NCBI GenBank assembly: GCA_027382625.1
Contig: JAJKFJ010020921.1
Span: 62,001 to 126,000 of the forward strand
Source of the DNA: Tetmemena sp. SeJ-2015
Lineage: Eukaryota; Ciliophora; Spirotrichea; Sporadotrichida; Oxytrichidae
Direction of reading: 5' to 3'
DNA length: 64,000 bases
The notes under the pieces were generated by a model. The model made no database searches. It saw nothing but the letters and a program-made list of their open reading frames with translations, and was not told the origin of the DNA. Shown here piece by piece: positions 1 to 10,251 of the stretch; position 1 is the first letter of the stretch, and each line of letters opens with the position of its first letter. The position numbers and the translations under genes were made by a program.

Positions 1-573
1 AGCTCTTGAGTGAACATTCATAATAATCATGCACACGATCTTTTGTCTTTAAAGTTTTGTCAAAATCGCCCTGCATCATCTAAATCAAGTTATTAATTAA
101 AAGATAAATAATGAAAGCTTTCATTTGAAAGATTTCGTCAGTAAGGGTTGAATCTGAATAGCAACTGTAGTCTTCATAAGCTGAGGGTTGCCTTTAAGAA
201 AGTGGAATTTTAATAGACTATAAGTACTTTATGTACCTAATTTAAGAAACTTTCTCAACGCTTCTGATCCACATGACTAATAGATTAGAATTGTAGTAGA
301 TTAGGTAGGTTGCAGAAAGTATAAATGTAGTAAATTAAGGAGAGGCAGGAATTTGAAAACTAGAACAAAGGCAAGTTTGGAATGAAAGTCAACTCCATGT
401 TTGTTTTAAGAATGTTTTTGAGAATTAGAGATCTTAATTATTCTTAGTGGTGGTGACCGCCAAATTTAATTAAAAGGTGATCAATTATTATTTAAGACAT
501 TGAGGTGGCTGGCGATTAATTTCTGATTGATGAGGTGGCTGTGATTGATTTAATTTTCGCTCACTCGTTATAG

Positions 574-593
574 TACTACTACTACTACTACTA

Positions 594-626
<33 letters not shown>
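574..626. repeat. ACT then CT microsatellite
   Basis: A run of ACT triplets (about 574-596) passes directly into a CT dinucleotide run broken once by TT, ending at 626. It lies just beyond the 3' end of the recognisable dynein sequence on the minus strand. Plain simple repeat. Confidence 0.95.
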
Positions 627-639
627 AAAACGAGTCAGC

Positions 640-2416
640 CAAAATATTTGAGGTAAGTGAGCTCTATATTTCGTTTATTCCATTTGCGCAATTCTTTTCG
701 ATCCTGATCTTTAAGTTAGAAATATAATGATAGCAATATTCCAAGTTGCTAAGAAGAGTGACATGAGAAGGGTCTTGAAGATTCACTTTATTTAGGAGCA
801 ACTTGTTGAGTGTCTACACTCTTGCCTGAGCTTCTCATGGTGTCGATGACATCTTCCAAATCATTATATTGTCACACTGATATGAAATAGTTTTCAACTT
901 TACCTATGAGCTTGAGTGGCTTTGAGAATTCGACTATTTCTTTTCAAACCCAAGTCTCAAATCCTCTTGTTTAAGGTATCTCACAGTCTTCTTTAAGGTA
1001 AATGGTTTCGATAGCCTGGAAGTTCTTGGAGATGTGGATTATGATTTTCTTGGGGTTGCTTCCATTGGAGATGATATTGAAGAGATCAGAGGGTGACAGG
1101 AAAAAGAAATTTGGGAATGATCTTCTCTTGGAGTACATGAAATCATTAAGGCTTTTTAGCAGAGGGTGAGATGCTTTTGGCGAGGGCCTTCTGCTTCTTA
1201 AATCTGTCAGCGAGGATCTCTTGCTTTCTTTGTCGATGCAAACGAGCTTCTCGGACTCCTTTAGGAGTTCCTTCTTCACTTCCTCGATGTGGATGAACAA
1301 GCTCTCCAGGAAAGCTAAGATATCTGCATTTCAGCCAGCAGCTGCAAAATTTCACATATATCAGGCAGTGATTTCTGTCAGTAGATGCAACCTCTTCGAA
1401 TGCAGAGAGATATATGGTTGAGAACACAGCAGTCGCTGCCAATTAAAAGGAATAGGTCTTGATATAGAGCATAGAGAAATTAAGGACTTAGTTTTCTTAG
1501 AGTATTTCGAATTTGTCTTCAGAGAATGAGCATGGGGTCAATGTCCTTCTACTTGCTGAACTCGAACATCACATCCTTCCAGGTTTCCTCCAACTTTACT
1601 AAAAACTTTAAAGGTCTTTCAAACTTCAACTCATAATTGACTTTTACTTTAATCTTCGACTCCTGTCTGACTTGAGCAGTGATTTCCTCAATGTCTTCCT
1701 CATACTTATTGAGGTTGAGATTGTGGATGTCCATGAGCAGGAATTTGTCATCTACATTTAAGTCCTTCTGGACCTTGTCCTTTATTGCCTTAAGTGACGG
1801 GGCCTCCTGGCGTCATCTCTGAGTTAAGAGATAAGAGCGAGGAATAAGAGCCATCTCTTAATGCCCTCCTGAATGCTTCGGTATGCGTTGCACTACTTTT
1901 CGATCTTCATTTTCTTGAGGAACTTGAAGACGTTCTACACCTCCTCTTCCTTGTCGAAGGGATTGGTCCAATTTGTCTCTATATTAACTATATAATATTA
2001 AACACACTCAGTAAGAAGATACTTGGATAACATGTTTTGGCCGGCATCAATGTGATCCCACAGAGTTACCATAGATTGGATTTCGATCCTGGTGGCTTCC
2101 ATTTGCTTGGTAAAGTTGATGATGAGGGAACTTGGTCGCGTTATAGCCTTTGTCGATAAGTTTTTAGTCAAACTCAGCGATCTCAACGTTGACGTCCTTG
2201 AGCTTCTTCTTGCTCTCGTCAACTCCAGTCTTGTAGAAGTATCTCTTCTTGAGTTCATTGGTGAAGACCTTTACTACTTTTTGAACATCTTAATCATGGT
2301 GTTGATATTCTCTTTCTCGTTTTGGATGAGAAGTGAACTACTCGCGGATGTCCTTGGCTGGCTTCTTAAGAGCAGCCCATTCCTCGAATAACTGTTTGAT
2401 TGACTTCATTTGAGAT
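640..2416 (-). CDS. Dynein heavy chain, linker region (outer-arm beta-like), frameshifted
   Basis: This is part of a dynein heavy chain, the ATP-driven motor of cilia. Reading the minus strand with TAA/TAG as Gln and TGA as Trp gives an ordered series of linker-region matches from my memory of the family: LFEEWAALKKPAKDIRE near 2400-2340, VTLWDHIDAGQN near 2060, CNAYRSIQEGIKRWLLFL near 1870, DIHNLNLNKYEEDIEEI near 1720, SEDKFEILQENQV near 1520, WQKSLPDICEILQLL near 1370, EEVKKELLKESEKLV near 1270, SFPNFFFLSPSDLFNIIS near 1100, FQAIETIYLKED near 1010 and EFSKPLKLIGKVENYF near 910. Only this piece of a protein of more than 4000 residues is visible, with no motor domain. At least seven 1-2 base frameshifts break it, several in A, C or CT runs. 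It is either a decayed copy or a real exon with assembly indels. Confidence 0.85.
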
Positions 2417-2534
2417 CTTTGGCAATTTTAAGCCTTTATAAAATTCTTAATAGAGACTGTGGTTTCTTCATTAAGTTAATTATAGATAATAAACTTAAAT
2501 TTAAGTTTGAAATTTCTTTGTTTACTCAACTTAC
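2417..2534 (-). other. Probable GT-AG intron in the dynein gene
   Basis: On the minus strand a GTAAGT donor (complement of 2529-2534) follows a coding-like segment ending in KVGGGS. The sequence then turns AT-rich, and conserved dynein coding resumes at LFEEW. The acceptor AG is at 2417-2418 or, equally well, 2404-2405. Length about 118 or 131 bp. Inferred from composition and the loss of protein similarity; no transcript is available. Confidence 0.5.
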
Positions 2535-2665
2535 AGAACCACCACCAACCTTTATCATACAAGTAATTAATTCAAAATGCTGCTTTGGAATTGTGAGTTC
2601 ACTAATTACCAATTCGACTTTAACTCTCTGATTGAGACCAGCTCATATGGAAGCAGCTTTAAAAT
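2535..2665 (-). CDS. Upstream exon, probably of the dynein gene
   Basis: Minus-strand reading gives AASIWAGLNQRVKVELV and then ELTIPKQHFELITC before the GTAAGT donor. A TGA here would be Trp. I do not recognise this stretch as a known part of dynein. It is assigned to the same gene because of the donor site and strand. It could be the end of a different gene. Confidence 0.35.
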
Positions 2666-2689
2666 ATATAACTCTGTATTTTAGAATAA

Positions 2690-3250
2690 ATTTATCTAAA
2701 GTATTTGAGTGTATTTGACAAGTTTTAAATTGTTGCTCTATAGTGAAGAGCTACTTTGTCAACTTCGAGCCTTCAGTATTAAATGATTTTAACTATTAGC
2801 AGTAAAAATAGATTCATTTATTTTATATCCTTGTTTAACAATACTTACAATACCGATTAAATTATCTTCAATAATCTATCTATGAGAAGATGTACGGGAC
2901 CGAAGAAGATTCTGTTATTTCTTGTGCTGTAGATTCCTACACTCTGGATAGAGAACCATAAAAAATTAATATATCTTGATATTAAATCAAATTCATTAAA
3001 TTTGACACATGATGAAATAAGAAAGCTCACACGTATATTTGAATCCTAGATTTGGGATATATCATTTCGCGAAGATTTCTCAACTCAAATTCTTTTAGGG
3101 TCCTATAGCAACTATTATTTTTTAAAGACTCATTGTCAGGGTAGCATTTGGAATATGAGTGCGGATGCTTTTTCTTTGATGAGGACCACGGATTTGCCCA
3201 AGATGCCAAAAAAGACTAATACCTTATTTATAGGTAGAATACAATATGCT
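2690..3250 (-). other. Possible minus-strand coding, not recognised
   Basis: Hydrophobic stretches such as FFGILGKSVVLIKEKASALI (about 3220-3160) read on the minus strand upstream of the dynein exon. No family is recognised, the frame cannot be fixed, and the surrounding sequence is AT-rich. It may be a 5' region or an intron of the dynein gene. Confidence 0.2.
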
Positions 3251-3425
3251 TTATAATTAAAATGACCTATTTTATAAATCACAAAAGTTTATATTCTTAT
3301 TTACTAATTTATAATTTTTGTTTCTTTGACTATTATGATGATGAATGATGAATTATTGAGCATGTAAAAGAATAATTAAGTTCCAACCTCTTTATAGAGA
3401 TCAGACTTAATTAAATAACTCAAGC

Positions 3426-4010
3426 ATTATTAAATAGGACTTCCAGAGGAAGATTAGAGATTAGGAATTAGAGTGATTTAAATAATGCCCCTTAGGGGTG
3501 GGTTTGACTATTTAATACCCCCACCTGTCCCCCTCATAAATATGGGTGCTCATACGGTCTCCCTCGAATGCATCACCGGTACTCTCTAGACGTACTGACC
3601 ACTGACCAGGGGGTCCCACAGCCGATAGCCACAAGAGGACGCGGGCTTTGCCACTCACTGCACAGGGCAATTGCCAGGAATCCCTGCCGTTCAAACCCTC
3701 TCTGACTGAGGGCGTGAGCTGCCGGTCACTCGGGGGCTTCGGGCGCCATGCCTGGGGGCTCAGTGGACTGGTCAAAGAGAGCGTGCACTCTGCCTCCGGT
3801 GTCTGATTCAGGGTGCCTTATAGCGGTAGTCATAGGGTCGCCGCTGTCAGTCTCTAGTCATCCTCAACTAGGTCTAGTAGCACTGTAGTCGCCGTAGTCG
3901 GTGCTTAGTCTGCTGCAACCACTCTTATTTTATTTCCCTTTTTTTTCCTTTTTTTTCCGAGTCAGCTCCATCAGCAACTCCATCTTCCTCTGGAAGTCCT
4001 ATTTAATAAT
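3426..4010. mobile_element. GC-rich 585 bp element with 29 bp perfect terminal inverted repeats
   Basis: Positions 3426-3454 are the exact reverse complement of 3982-4010 (29 of 29 bases), with the outer sequence ATTATTAAATAGGAC. The interior, about 3530-3940, is strikingly GC-rich compared with the AT-rich surroundings. It then runs into a pyrimidine tract near 3930-3960. No convincing transposase reading is visible inside, and no clear target duplication is seen. It looks like a small non-autonomous DNA transposon carrying foreign-composition cargo. The interior shows no tRNA cloverleaf or rRNA that I can recognise. Confidence 0.75.
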
Positions 4011-4416
4011 TCTTTGACTATTAAATAGCTAAATTTAAACTAAATTTTTTAAATATTGGCCAGACAAAGAAAATTAGAGATCTTATCTCTAGACAAAGAA
4101 TTTGATTACTATTGTGCACGGTGAGTAACCAGTATCCATTTTAATAATAATATTTTATTATTTAGATTAAACGATTTAAGGGAACTCCTTCCTAGAAAAT
4201 TTTTTATAAAGGAAGAAATTTATTTAGAATAGAAGGAAATCCATACTAGGATTCTATCCGAATTATGATGATTACAACCCAGACAATCTTCTAATTTTCA
4301 GCCATGCGGAGGAATAATTATCTCTAATAATTAATTAAAGATTAATCATAGATACTAGAAGGTTGGTGGATCAGTCTTGAGTTCTATAAATTATTTTTAG
4401 TATCTCCAGCTAAGAT
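4011..4416. other. Intergenic, nothing recognised
   Basis: AT-rich sequence between the 585 bp element and the transposon-end repeat. No repeated motif, RNA gene or believable coding segment was seen. Confidence 0.5.
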
Positions 4417-4830
4417 TATAGCTGAGAATTTAATAAAAAAGAGAATAAATTAGAAATTAAATTGAAATGGAATAAATCAGCTGCAGTTGAAGTGTGTCCA
4501 ATTTAAATAATAATTACACCATTCGATTCAGCATCAAATTCTAAGAACTTTTTATCCTAGTAACTTTATTGTGCGAGCGCTCAATCAAGAGCTATAAGCG
4601 ACACAAGTTTTAATGAAAATGATGATGAAGAAGAAAAGTGCGTGAGTCATATCCCACTGCTTAGAGGTGCTACAAAGATGATTAAAGAAGAAACTCATAT
4701 TAATTTTCAATGAGCTATCGAACAAGCCTCATATTGAGCTAAAAAGACCACATTTTAAAGGCCAACATTTCACAACTCTTCATTTATTATTTTAATTTAA
4801 TTCCGATTTTCATTTAATTTTAACTATAAT
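4417..4830 (+). repeat. Copy of the long terminal repeat of the 49.9-54.9 kb transposon
   Basis: Starting at TATAGCTGAGAATTTAATAA, this stretch matches 49881-50296 along its length. Shared blocks include CCATTCGATTCAGCA, AAGAGCTATAA, GAGAGGTGCTAC (TAGAGGTGCTAC here) and AAGAAGAAACTCATATTAAT. No inverted partner was found nearby, so this is a solo or truncated end. An inner part reads as an acidic peptide conserved between the two copies (DTSF, then a run of E/D, then LLRGATKM), so the end may contain protein-coding sequence. Confidence 0.85.
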
Positions 4831-5743
4831 CATTGCTTCTAGCTCGAAATGTTTTGTAAACTTTACTTCCAAAACTTGAAGTTTTATCTAGACTTCTCTC
4901 AAAGATAAATTTACCTTGCCTACAAGTTTAATTTGGCAGCTGGAGTACGAAATCATTGGACTTGTGAGGAAGTCATTAATTTCACTTTCCAGACTCACTC
5001 ATCAAGGGTGAAATAGCCTTGAATGATGAAGACTTCCAATTAGGTTAGAAGAAATAAGCAGGAGCTTAATCCATTAATTAGCTGGAGCCTTCGATTTCGG
5101 GTACATAAACTTATGTCCAGCTGTTTTTTGTTCCTTAGAATTTGTTTAAAGGAACTCAATCAAAAGTGGACTATAGCCAAAACTATAAAGATCTTCTAAA
5201 GAATTCTCAGATAGATGCTCTCTTAGTTCTTTGTACTAGAAAAGCTTTGCTCCTTGTCAAACTAATTGTAGCATTGGTATTTACCATTTTGTTTTAGTTA
5301 GTTATTAGTAGGAACCTTTGGATCATGAATGCACCTTGAAATGGCGTCTAAATTCTTTGGGCTTATAAATCATTTGGCAAATTCCACATTTAGCCAGCTA
5401 GCGAGGCTCTTTAGAAATCTTTGTTTTTCTATATGATCTCCTTTACTCCCACTGCTTTAGCCATTCTTTATATCTTTCTTGCCCTCTCACTCGATTTGAG
5501 TTGAAAAATTTATCTATTATTGCCTTCAACTCCTCATTCAATATAAAGTTCGTCGAAAGGGAGTCTTGATTTGAGCAGCTAATTACTCTGCTTTGAGGTT
5601 TAGTTGCTCTTCTTATTACATACTAAGCTTTAATTCTATCAATTTATACATAAACTTATGTCACCCAATTTAATCATGAGCTTTATTAGAGCTCTTCTTT
5701 ATCAATAAACTTTCCTTTTGCTCTTAGAAGAACTCAATTAAGA
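4831..5743 (+). other. Possible transposon interior, unrecognised
   Basis: The sequence just inside the repeat has coding-like plus-strand patches, for example VRNHWTCEEVINFTFQ near 4945-4995. No transposase triad or other family is recognised. Two copies of a 14 bp near-palindrome lie here (5103-5116 and 5648-5661). Confidence 0.25.
5103..5116. repeat. Near-palindrome ACATAAACTTATGT, one of four dispersed copies
   Basis: ACATAAACTTATGT occurs identically at 5103-5116, 5648-5661 and inside 31560-31575, where the flanks extend the palindrome to GACATAAACTTATGTC. A variant, GACATAAACTTAAGTC, lies at 5959-5974. The two half-sites mirror each other around a central AC. Three of the four copies lie within 900 bp, which is more clustering than AT-rich chance would suggest. 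Function unknown; a protein-binding site or a repeat-family motif is possible. Confidence 0.6.
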
Positions 5744-5910
5744 ATATCCAATTTAAGACTAAAAATAGAGAAAAAACATTCAATTTAAGGCTCAAAAAAT
5801 GACATCCAATTTAAGACCTAATTTTTAGCTTAAAACATCCAATTTAAGACGATTTAGGATGACATCCAATTTAAGATTAAATTTAGGGACAAAAATGTCC
5901 ATTTTAAGAC
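5744..5910 (+). repeat. Tandem array built on CATCCAATTTAAGAC
   Basis: Six copies of an ACATCCAATTTAAGAC-like motif start near 5744, 5776, 5802, 5835, 5862 and 5895. Intervals alternate between about 26-27 and 31-33 bases, giving a higher-order period of 59-60 bp with two motifs per unit. Intervening bases are not conserved. A related TCCAATTTAAATAAT block occurs in the transposon end at about 4498, which suggests subterminal transposase sites, but this is inference. Confidence 0.85.
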
Positions 5911-6829
5911 TACTTCAATTAAAAATTTGGATTCTTTTTAAATTGAGCATTCTTCGAGGACATAAACTTAAGTCTCCAAGAAGAAGAGCTGGACTGGAAA
6001 TTTAATTCAATAGAATTTTAATGAGGTACTTAAGCTCAATTACTACTTATGTAAACTAAATATATCAATTACAAAATCTATTAAATAGGAATTAAAGCCT
6101 GAAGGAACTAGCTTGCAGCTAAATGAACTCAAACTTTTGACCTTAAATTAGTATCAACTCGACTCATCTCGTAAGCTCGAAGTAGCTAGAGTCAAGTTTT
6201 AGTTCGAAAACAGATCTATATACTCTTATTTTAAGTTTTCATGTAAGAAAAATTTTGATCACCTATCCACAATATAGCTGGCTTTCATTTACCCTCTCAG
6301 AAAAGAACCAGCTTGCGATTTCTGAAAGACGTGCTCTGTGAATCCTACTTGGCCTTTATGAGCTTTGGGTTCTCAATTGCGATTTTGAAAATATCTCTTC
6401 TATAAAAAGTGAAATTTTTAAAAATATTTTTATGATAGCATAGATAGCTTTTTAAGTGCCAATAAGTACTAAGACCATTACTATTGGAAATCATCAGGCA
6501 ATATCAACTTCATAAATTAAAATGAATATATCAGCATATAAAAGACATTAGCTGAAACACACATATAGAAATAACTTCTTAAATAAAACATTACGATAAA
6601 TTTAGCAAAACTAATGTCATTAATATCTAAACATCTAATTTTTTGTTTCATCATAAAAAAGACCTCTTTTTTAATTTTATCTACAGTGTCGTATGCTGTG
6701 AATTCTTATAGAAATAAAATGAGAAATTAATTATTTATTTGCAAAGAGTGCAACTACACATAAAAGGGCATCATATTCTACATTTCTTCGTAGAATTCCT
6801 CTTTATTCAATGAGTCATTTTAGACTTAT
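5911..6829. other. Intergenic, AT-rich
   Basis: Apart from the palindrome variant at 5959-5974 nothing stands out. No coding segment could be supported. Confidence 0.45.
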
Positions 6830-8300
6830 GAAAATAACAATGCAGTATTTGGCGGCAGAGTCTACTGCTATAAATATATTAATCCCCTCTTTAATGACTA
6901 ATCTTTAAAATATTCAAAGCTTTTAAGGCTAGTCTTACTTCGAAATTCCGGATACCATTTAAAAAAAAGAGTATATGCATTTTTAAATTACCTCTATACC
7001 TGAAATGATGCAGGAGATCGCCAATTTAACCATCAATTATTCATAAGAAATATTGAAGGTAAATTATTTATTCACACTATGAACAATGGAGGATTCTTAT
7101 TTTTGTATGGCTGCTGCTCTAAGTTTATTTTGAAGATAGCAGATACAGATCTCTACAAGATTAGTTCTGGGGCCAAAGGCTTTGTTGGAGCAGTTACGAC
7201 TGTTAGTTAGTTTATTTGACTGATAAGCCATTTTTATAAGTCTATATAATTGCCCTTATAGGGCTTAACAGGTGAAATCACAAATTAACTCGTATTTATT
7301 CTATGGAGGGTGCTTGAGGATGCGACTATGAAGTAGTGAAGTCAAGAGGTTTAACTTAGTAATCAGGCGTACGCTATGTATAATAACCCAGGCCATAGAG
7401 GGTGGTCATCTGAGTGGTTTCATTCTTATTGATTAGACTTCAACCTGCGGCCCATGTGGTTGCCCTCTTATAGGATTCGTGTGGGGAATCTCTTGCAGGG
7501 TGTCCCACCCCTTTCCAATGGTAGTAGCCTGCATTCCTCTCATGCTTTTAAGCAGTTTGTGTACTTATATTACTAAACTTGAAAGTAAGAATCTTTAGTG
7601 ACTTGCAGTTCCTCCCGAGTTACAATATTCTCCCCTATTTTTCATTAACTTTCTAATTTAATAATAACTACGACTTATACTGGTCTACTTTTAATGACAT
7701 TTCTGGGGATGGAGTTTTCTTCGTTTCTCGCTATAAATATGTTGAATGTATAATTTGTTTACTTTGTTATTGTGTCAATTAAAAATACTAATTTGAGAAA
7801 AAATACACTAAGTGATACTGAGGTGTATTTTTAATCAACATCAGTGGCCAGATTGACTTCTCTGCTTTAAACTCATACTTCAAAGATAACATAGCCGTGA
7901 GTGGACCTGGTGGTATAATTTATTCATACTCTTCGATAAGTACTATAGCAGCCTCAATCGTATAATGTCTCACAATCTGCTAATTATTCTCAAAAGGGTA
8001 AAGAAAAGTAGATTTTTAAAAGAAGATTATTCTCTATATAGTGTAAATAACATTTTTAACTGCTCGACTTGGATTTGATTTATTTTCGGACCTATCGTTC
8101 AAGGGCACTTACCATATGTCTTTACGCAATATTTAAGTCTTTAGATATTTTAGTATTGATTTATCTTTATCGGATGAATAAATTTTATTCTCAGAAACTT
8201 GTCATCTCTAGGCCATACTCACGCTTTTTATTTCAAAGGAGGAACCCAGAGGCAGATGGAGGATCAACAATCACTTTTCTTGCAATACTAAATATATAAA
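6830..8300 (+). CDS. Glycine-motif repeat protein, possibly right-handed beta-helix (pectin-lyase-like)
   Basis: Plus-strand readings contain repeated Gly-Gly or Gly-x-Gly turns followed by hydrophobic strands: AVFGGRVYCY (about 6846), NNGGFLFLYG (7082), SGDGVFFVS (about 7701), SYFKDNIAVSGPGGIIYSYS (about 7858) and DGGSTITFL (about 8254). This pattern resembles parallel beta-helix proteins, where GG-hydrophobic turns recur about every 20-40 residues, a type common in large ciliate surface proteins. The frame from 6846 to 7210 is continuous. Elsewhere the motifs sit in different frames, so indels or introns intervene. No signal peptide or start could be chosen. The segment 7260-7560 is locally richer in GC and shows no such motif. 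Confidence 0.35.
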
Positions 8301-9957
8301 TTACACTTTGAACTATTATATATTTTTAATTAACTATTCTTATAGCAAACTTTTTAATTATTGATTTAATTTAGCCAACTTGGTTAAATAAACAAAATTT
8401 TCTAAGCGACTATAAAAAATGAGGCACAAGAGAAACAGGAACAATCAACATAAAAAAATCAAGAAATTTACTTTTGCATATGCAATAGCAAGCTTTATTT
8501 AATCCTTTCATGAATTATCAAAGATTTTATTCGCCTCTAAATCTTTACTCCTCTCTGCACCTTAAAATTAATTTTTTCTCTATAAATTATTAAATTTGTT
8601 TTAAAAAATAAAGTAAAGAAAAATAAAGAATGAAACTCTCCAGTTTAGAATGTTCTATTGGACGAGGTAAAGAAGTTAAACTACAAATTAACTTTGATTA
8701 AACTAGGATCTTTTATCATGTGTTTATTATTCTACTTAAATATTTTAATAATGATTAACATAAATCTATATTTCTTTTACATGAACTAATCAAAAATTAT
8801 TTTATCCAGAGGACTCTGATGATAATAAAGGCACCTTAGATACTTAAATAAATTAAAATTAAAAATTAAATATGCGCTTACTATTTCTCAGGAAACATGG
8901 CTGTAACCTACACAACCAGCACCTATCATAATTTTTCAACAGTCCAAAGAGCAGTTATTTACTGCGCCACTCTAACTTTATTTTATATTTGGATCTTTGA
9001 CAGTAGCTACCTACTCAGATTTTTTGTGATACACGTTGCATTAAATGAGAAGTTTTAAAAATAATTAGCATAGTTTATACTCCATTGTTCACTAAAATGA
9101 ATGCTGCTTAATATACTATTACTGATTTAGTTGATATTGTTCAGGACTAAAAGTTAACGCTCGTCAGACTTCAAACCAAAAGATCAATCTCTCGATAGAC
9201 ACATACGCAATTAACCTACAGCCTGATACTTATCGAACTTACTCTGATACAAAATTCAAGTTTAGCAATTAATTATAATTATTTTTATTCAGCAAACAAG
9301 TCTGAATTAGAGACAAGAGCTGCTCTTTTTTATATGAAATATTTTAAGACGATGAATATTATTACTGGTACCACTTTCAATTTTCAAGAGTATAACTTTG
9401 CAGATTTTGGTTATCTTCCAGTTCTCTATCTTGGATTCTACTTGACCTCGGTGCTGACTTAAACTAGATCAAATACAGTTTCAAGGGAGTAACAACTGCA
9501 AATAAATTTCTATATCTTTTATTGAACTATCGAGCTACTAGATATTAGAGAGGGGAAAGCACAGGTTTACAGCTTCGCAGGCTTTTACTATTCATAGACC
9601 TTAATCTCACTCTTCTTAGACTCGAAAAATGCATAAAATCAGGCTTATTTTAGGAAAAAAATTCAATTTCTAAAGATATATTTTATTATAATCGGACTCT
9701 TTTGATTGAAGACTTCTACTTATATCGGGGACACAAATAACTTTTTTCAAAATTTTTATTCTTTGAATGGAGGAGTTTTTTAAACTTCTTCTATAAAAGA
9801 TTTCATCATTCAAATCTTTGAGTTTCAACATGATGTAACCTACTTTTATTTTCCTCAGGCGGGGGTTATCCTCTCCATGGATAAAGAAAGGCATTTACAA
9901 CTTCACTTCAGCTATTTTCTAGAATATTGAGTCTCTATCTTATATTTAAAACTTTTT
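8301..9957 (+). other. Weak plus-strand coding, possible continuation of the beta-helix gene
   Basis: Patches such as YYFSGNMAVTYTTSTYHNFS (about 8880) and TTFNFQEYNFADFGYLPVLY (about 9372) read like secreted beta-rich protein. They are separated by AT-rich sequence. They could be exons of the upstream repeat protein. No family match, no reliable ends. Confidence 0.25.
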
Positions 9958-9960
9958 AAG

Positions 9961-10195
9961 GGGGTGGGGGGGTTTCCTCGACAGTAAAATTTTATTGTGA
10001 ATAAAGGTAAGAAAAAGAGTAAGCTTATAGAGTAATTTTTTATCCTAAATCTGTTTCTCAAACTATCGAGGCCTGCTCGAGTATCTAAGGCCTCAAATTT
10101 TAATCCTAATTCACTTAATTAAAGGTCAACTGCATCTAAATAAAATAGATATTTTTTCTCTTTTGTAAAATAAAATTAAAGTACATTGCAAAAAA
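9961..10195 (+). repeat. Solo arm of the fold-back element family
   Basis: The sequence begins with a G-run and TTTCCTCGACAGTAAAATTT and follows the left arm of the 12677-13286 element for about 235 bp (shared blocks GTCAACTGCATCTAAATAAAAT against GTCAGCTGCATCTAAATAAAAT, and TTTGTAAAATAAAATTAAA), with roughly one difference in five by eye. No inverted partner of matching divergence is present. It is older than the fold-back copy, and is either a solo end or the left end of a larger element covering 10.2-12.6 kb. Confidence 0.85.
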
Positions 10196-10251
10196 GACAA
10201 GGTATCAGAACCTTGGAAAAGTTAGAGAGTAATAATCAATCAACCTATGAA

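Noticed and set aside
3512..3775. Standard-code open frame on the minus strand within the GC-rich element
   Set aside because: GC-rich DNA has few stops by chance, the peptide has no recognisable features, and other frames are also open.
5744..5910. CRISPR-like array
   Set aside because: Repeats are short, degenerate and spaced in an alternating 27/33 pattern, there is no cas gene, and the genome is eukaryotic.
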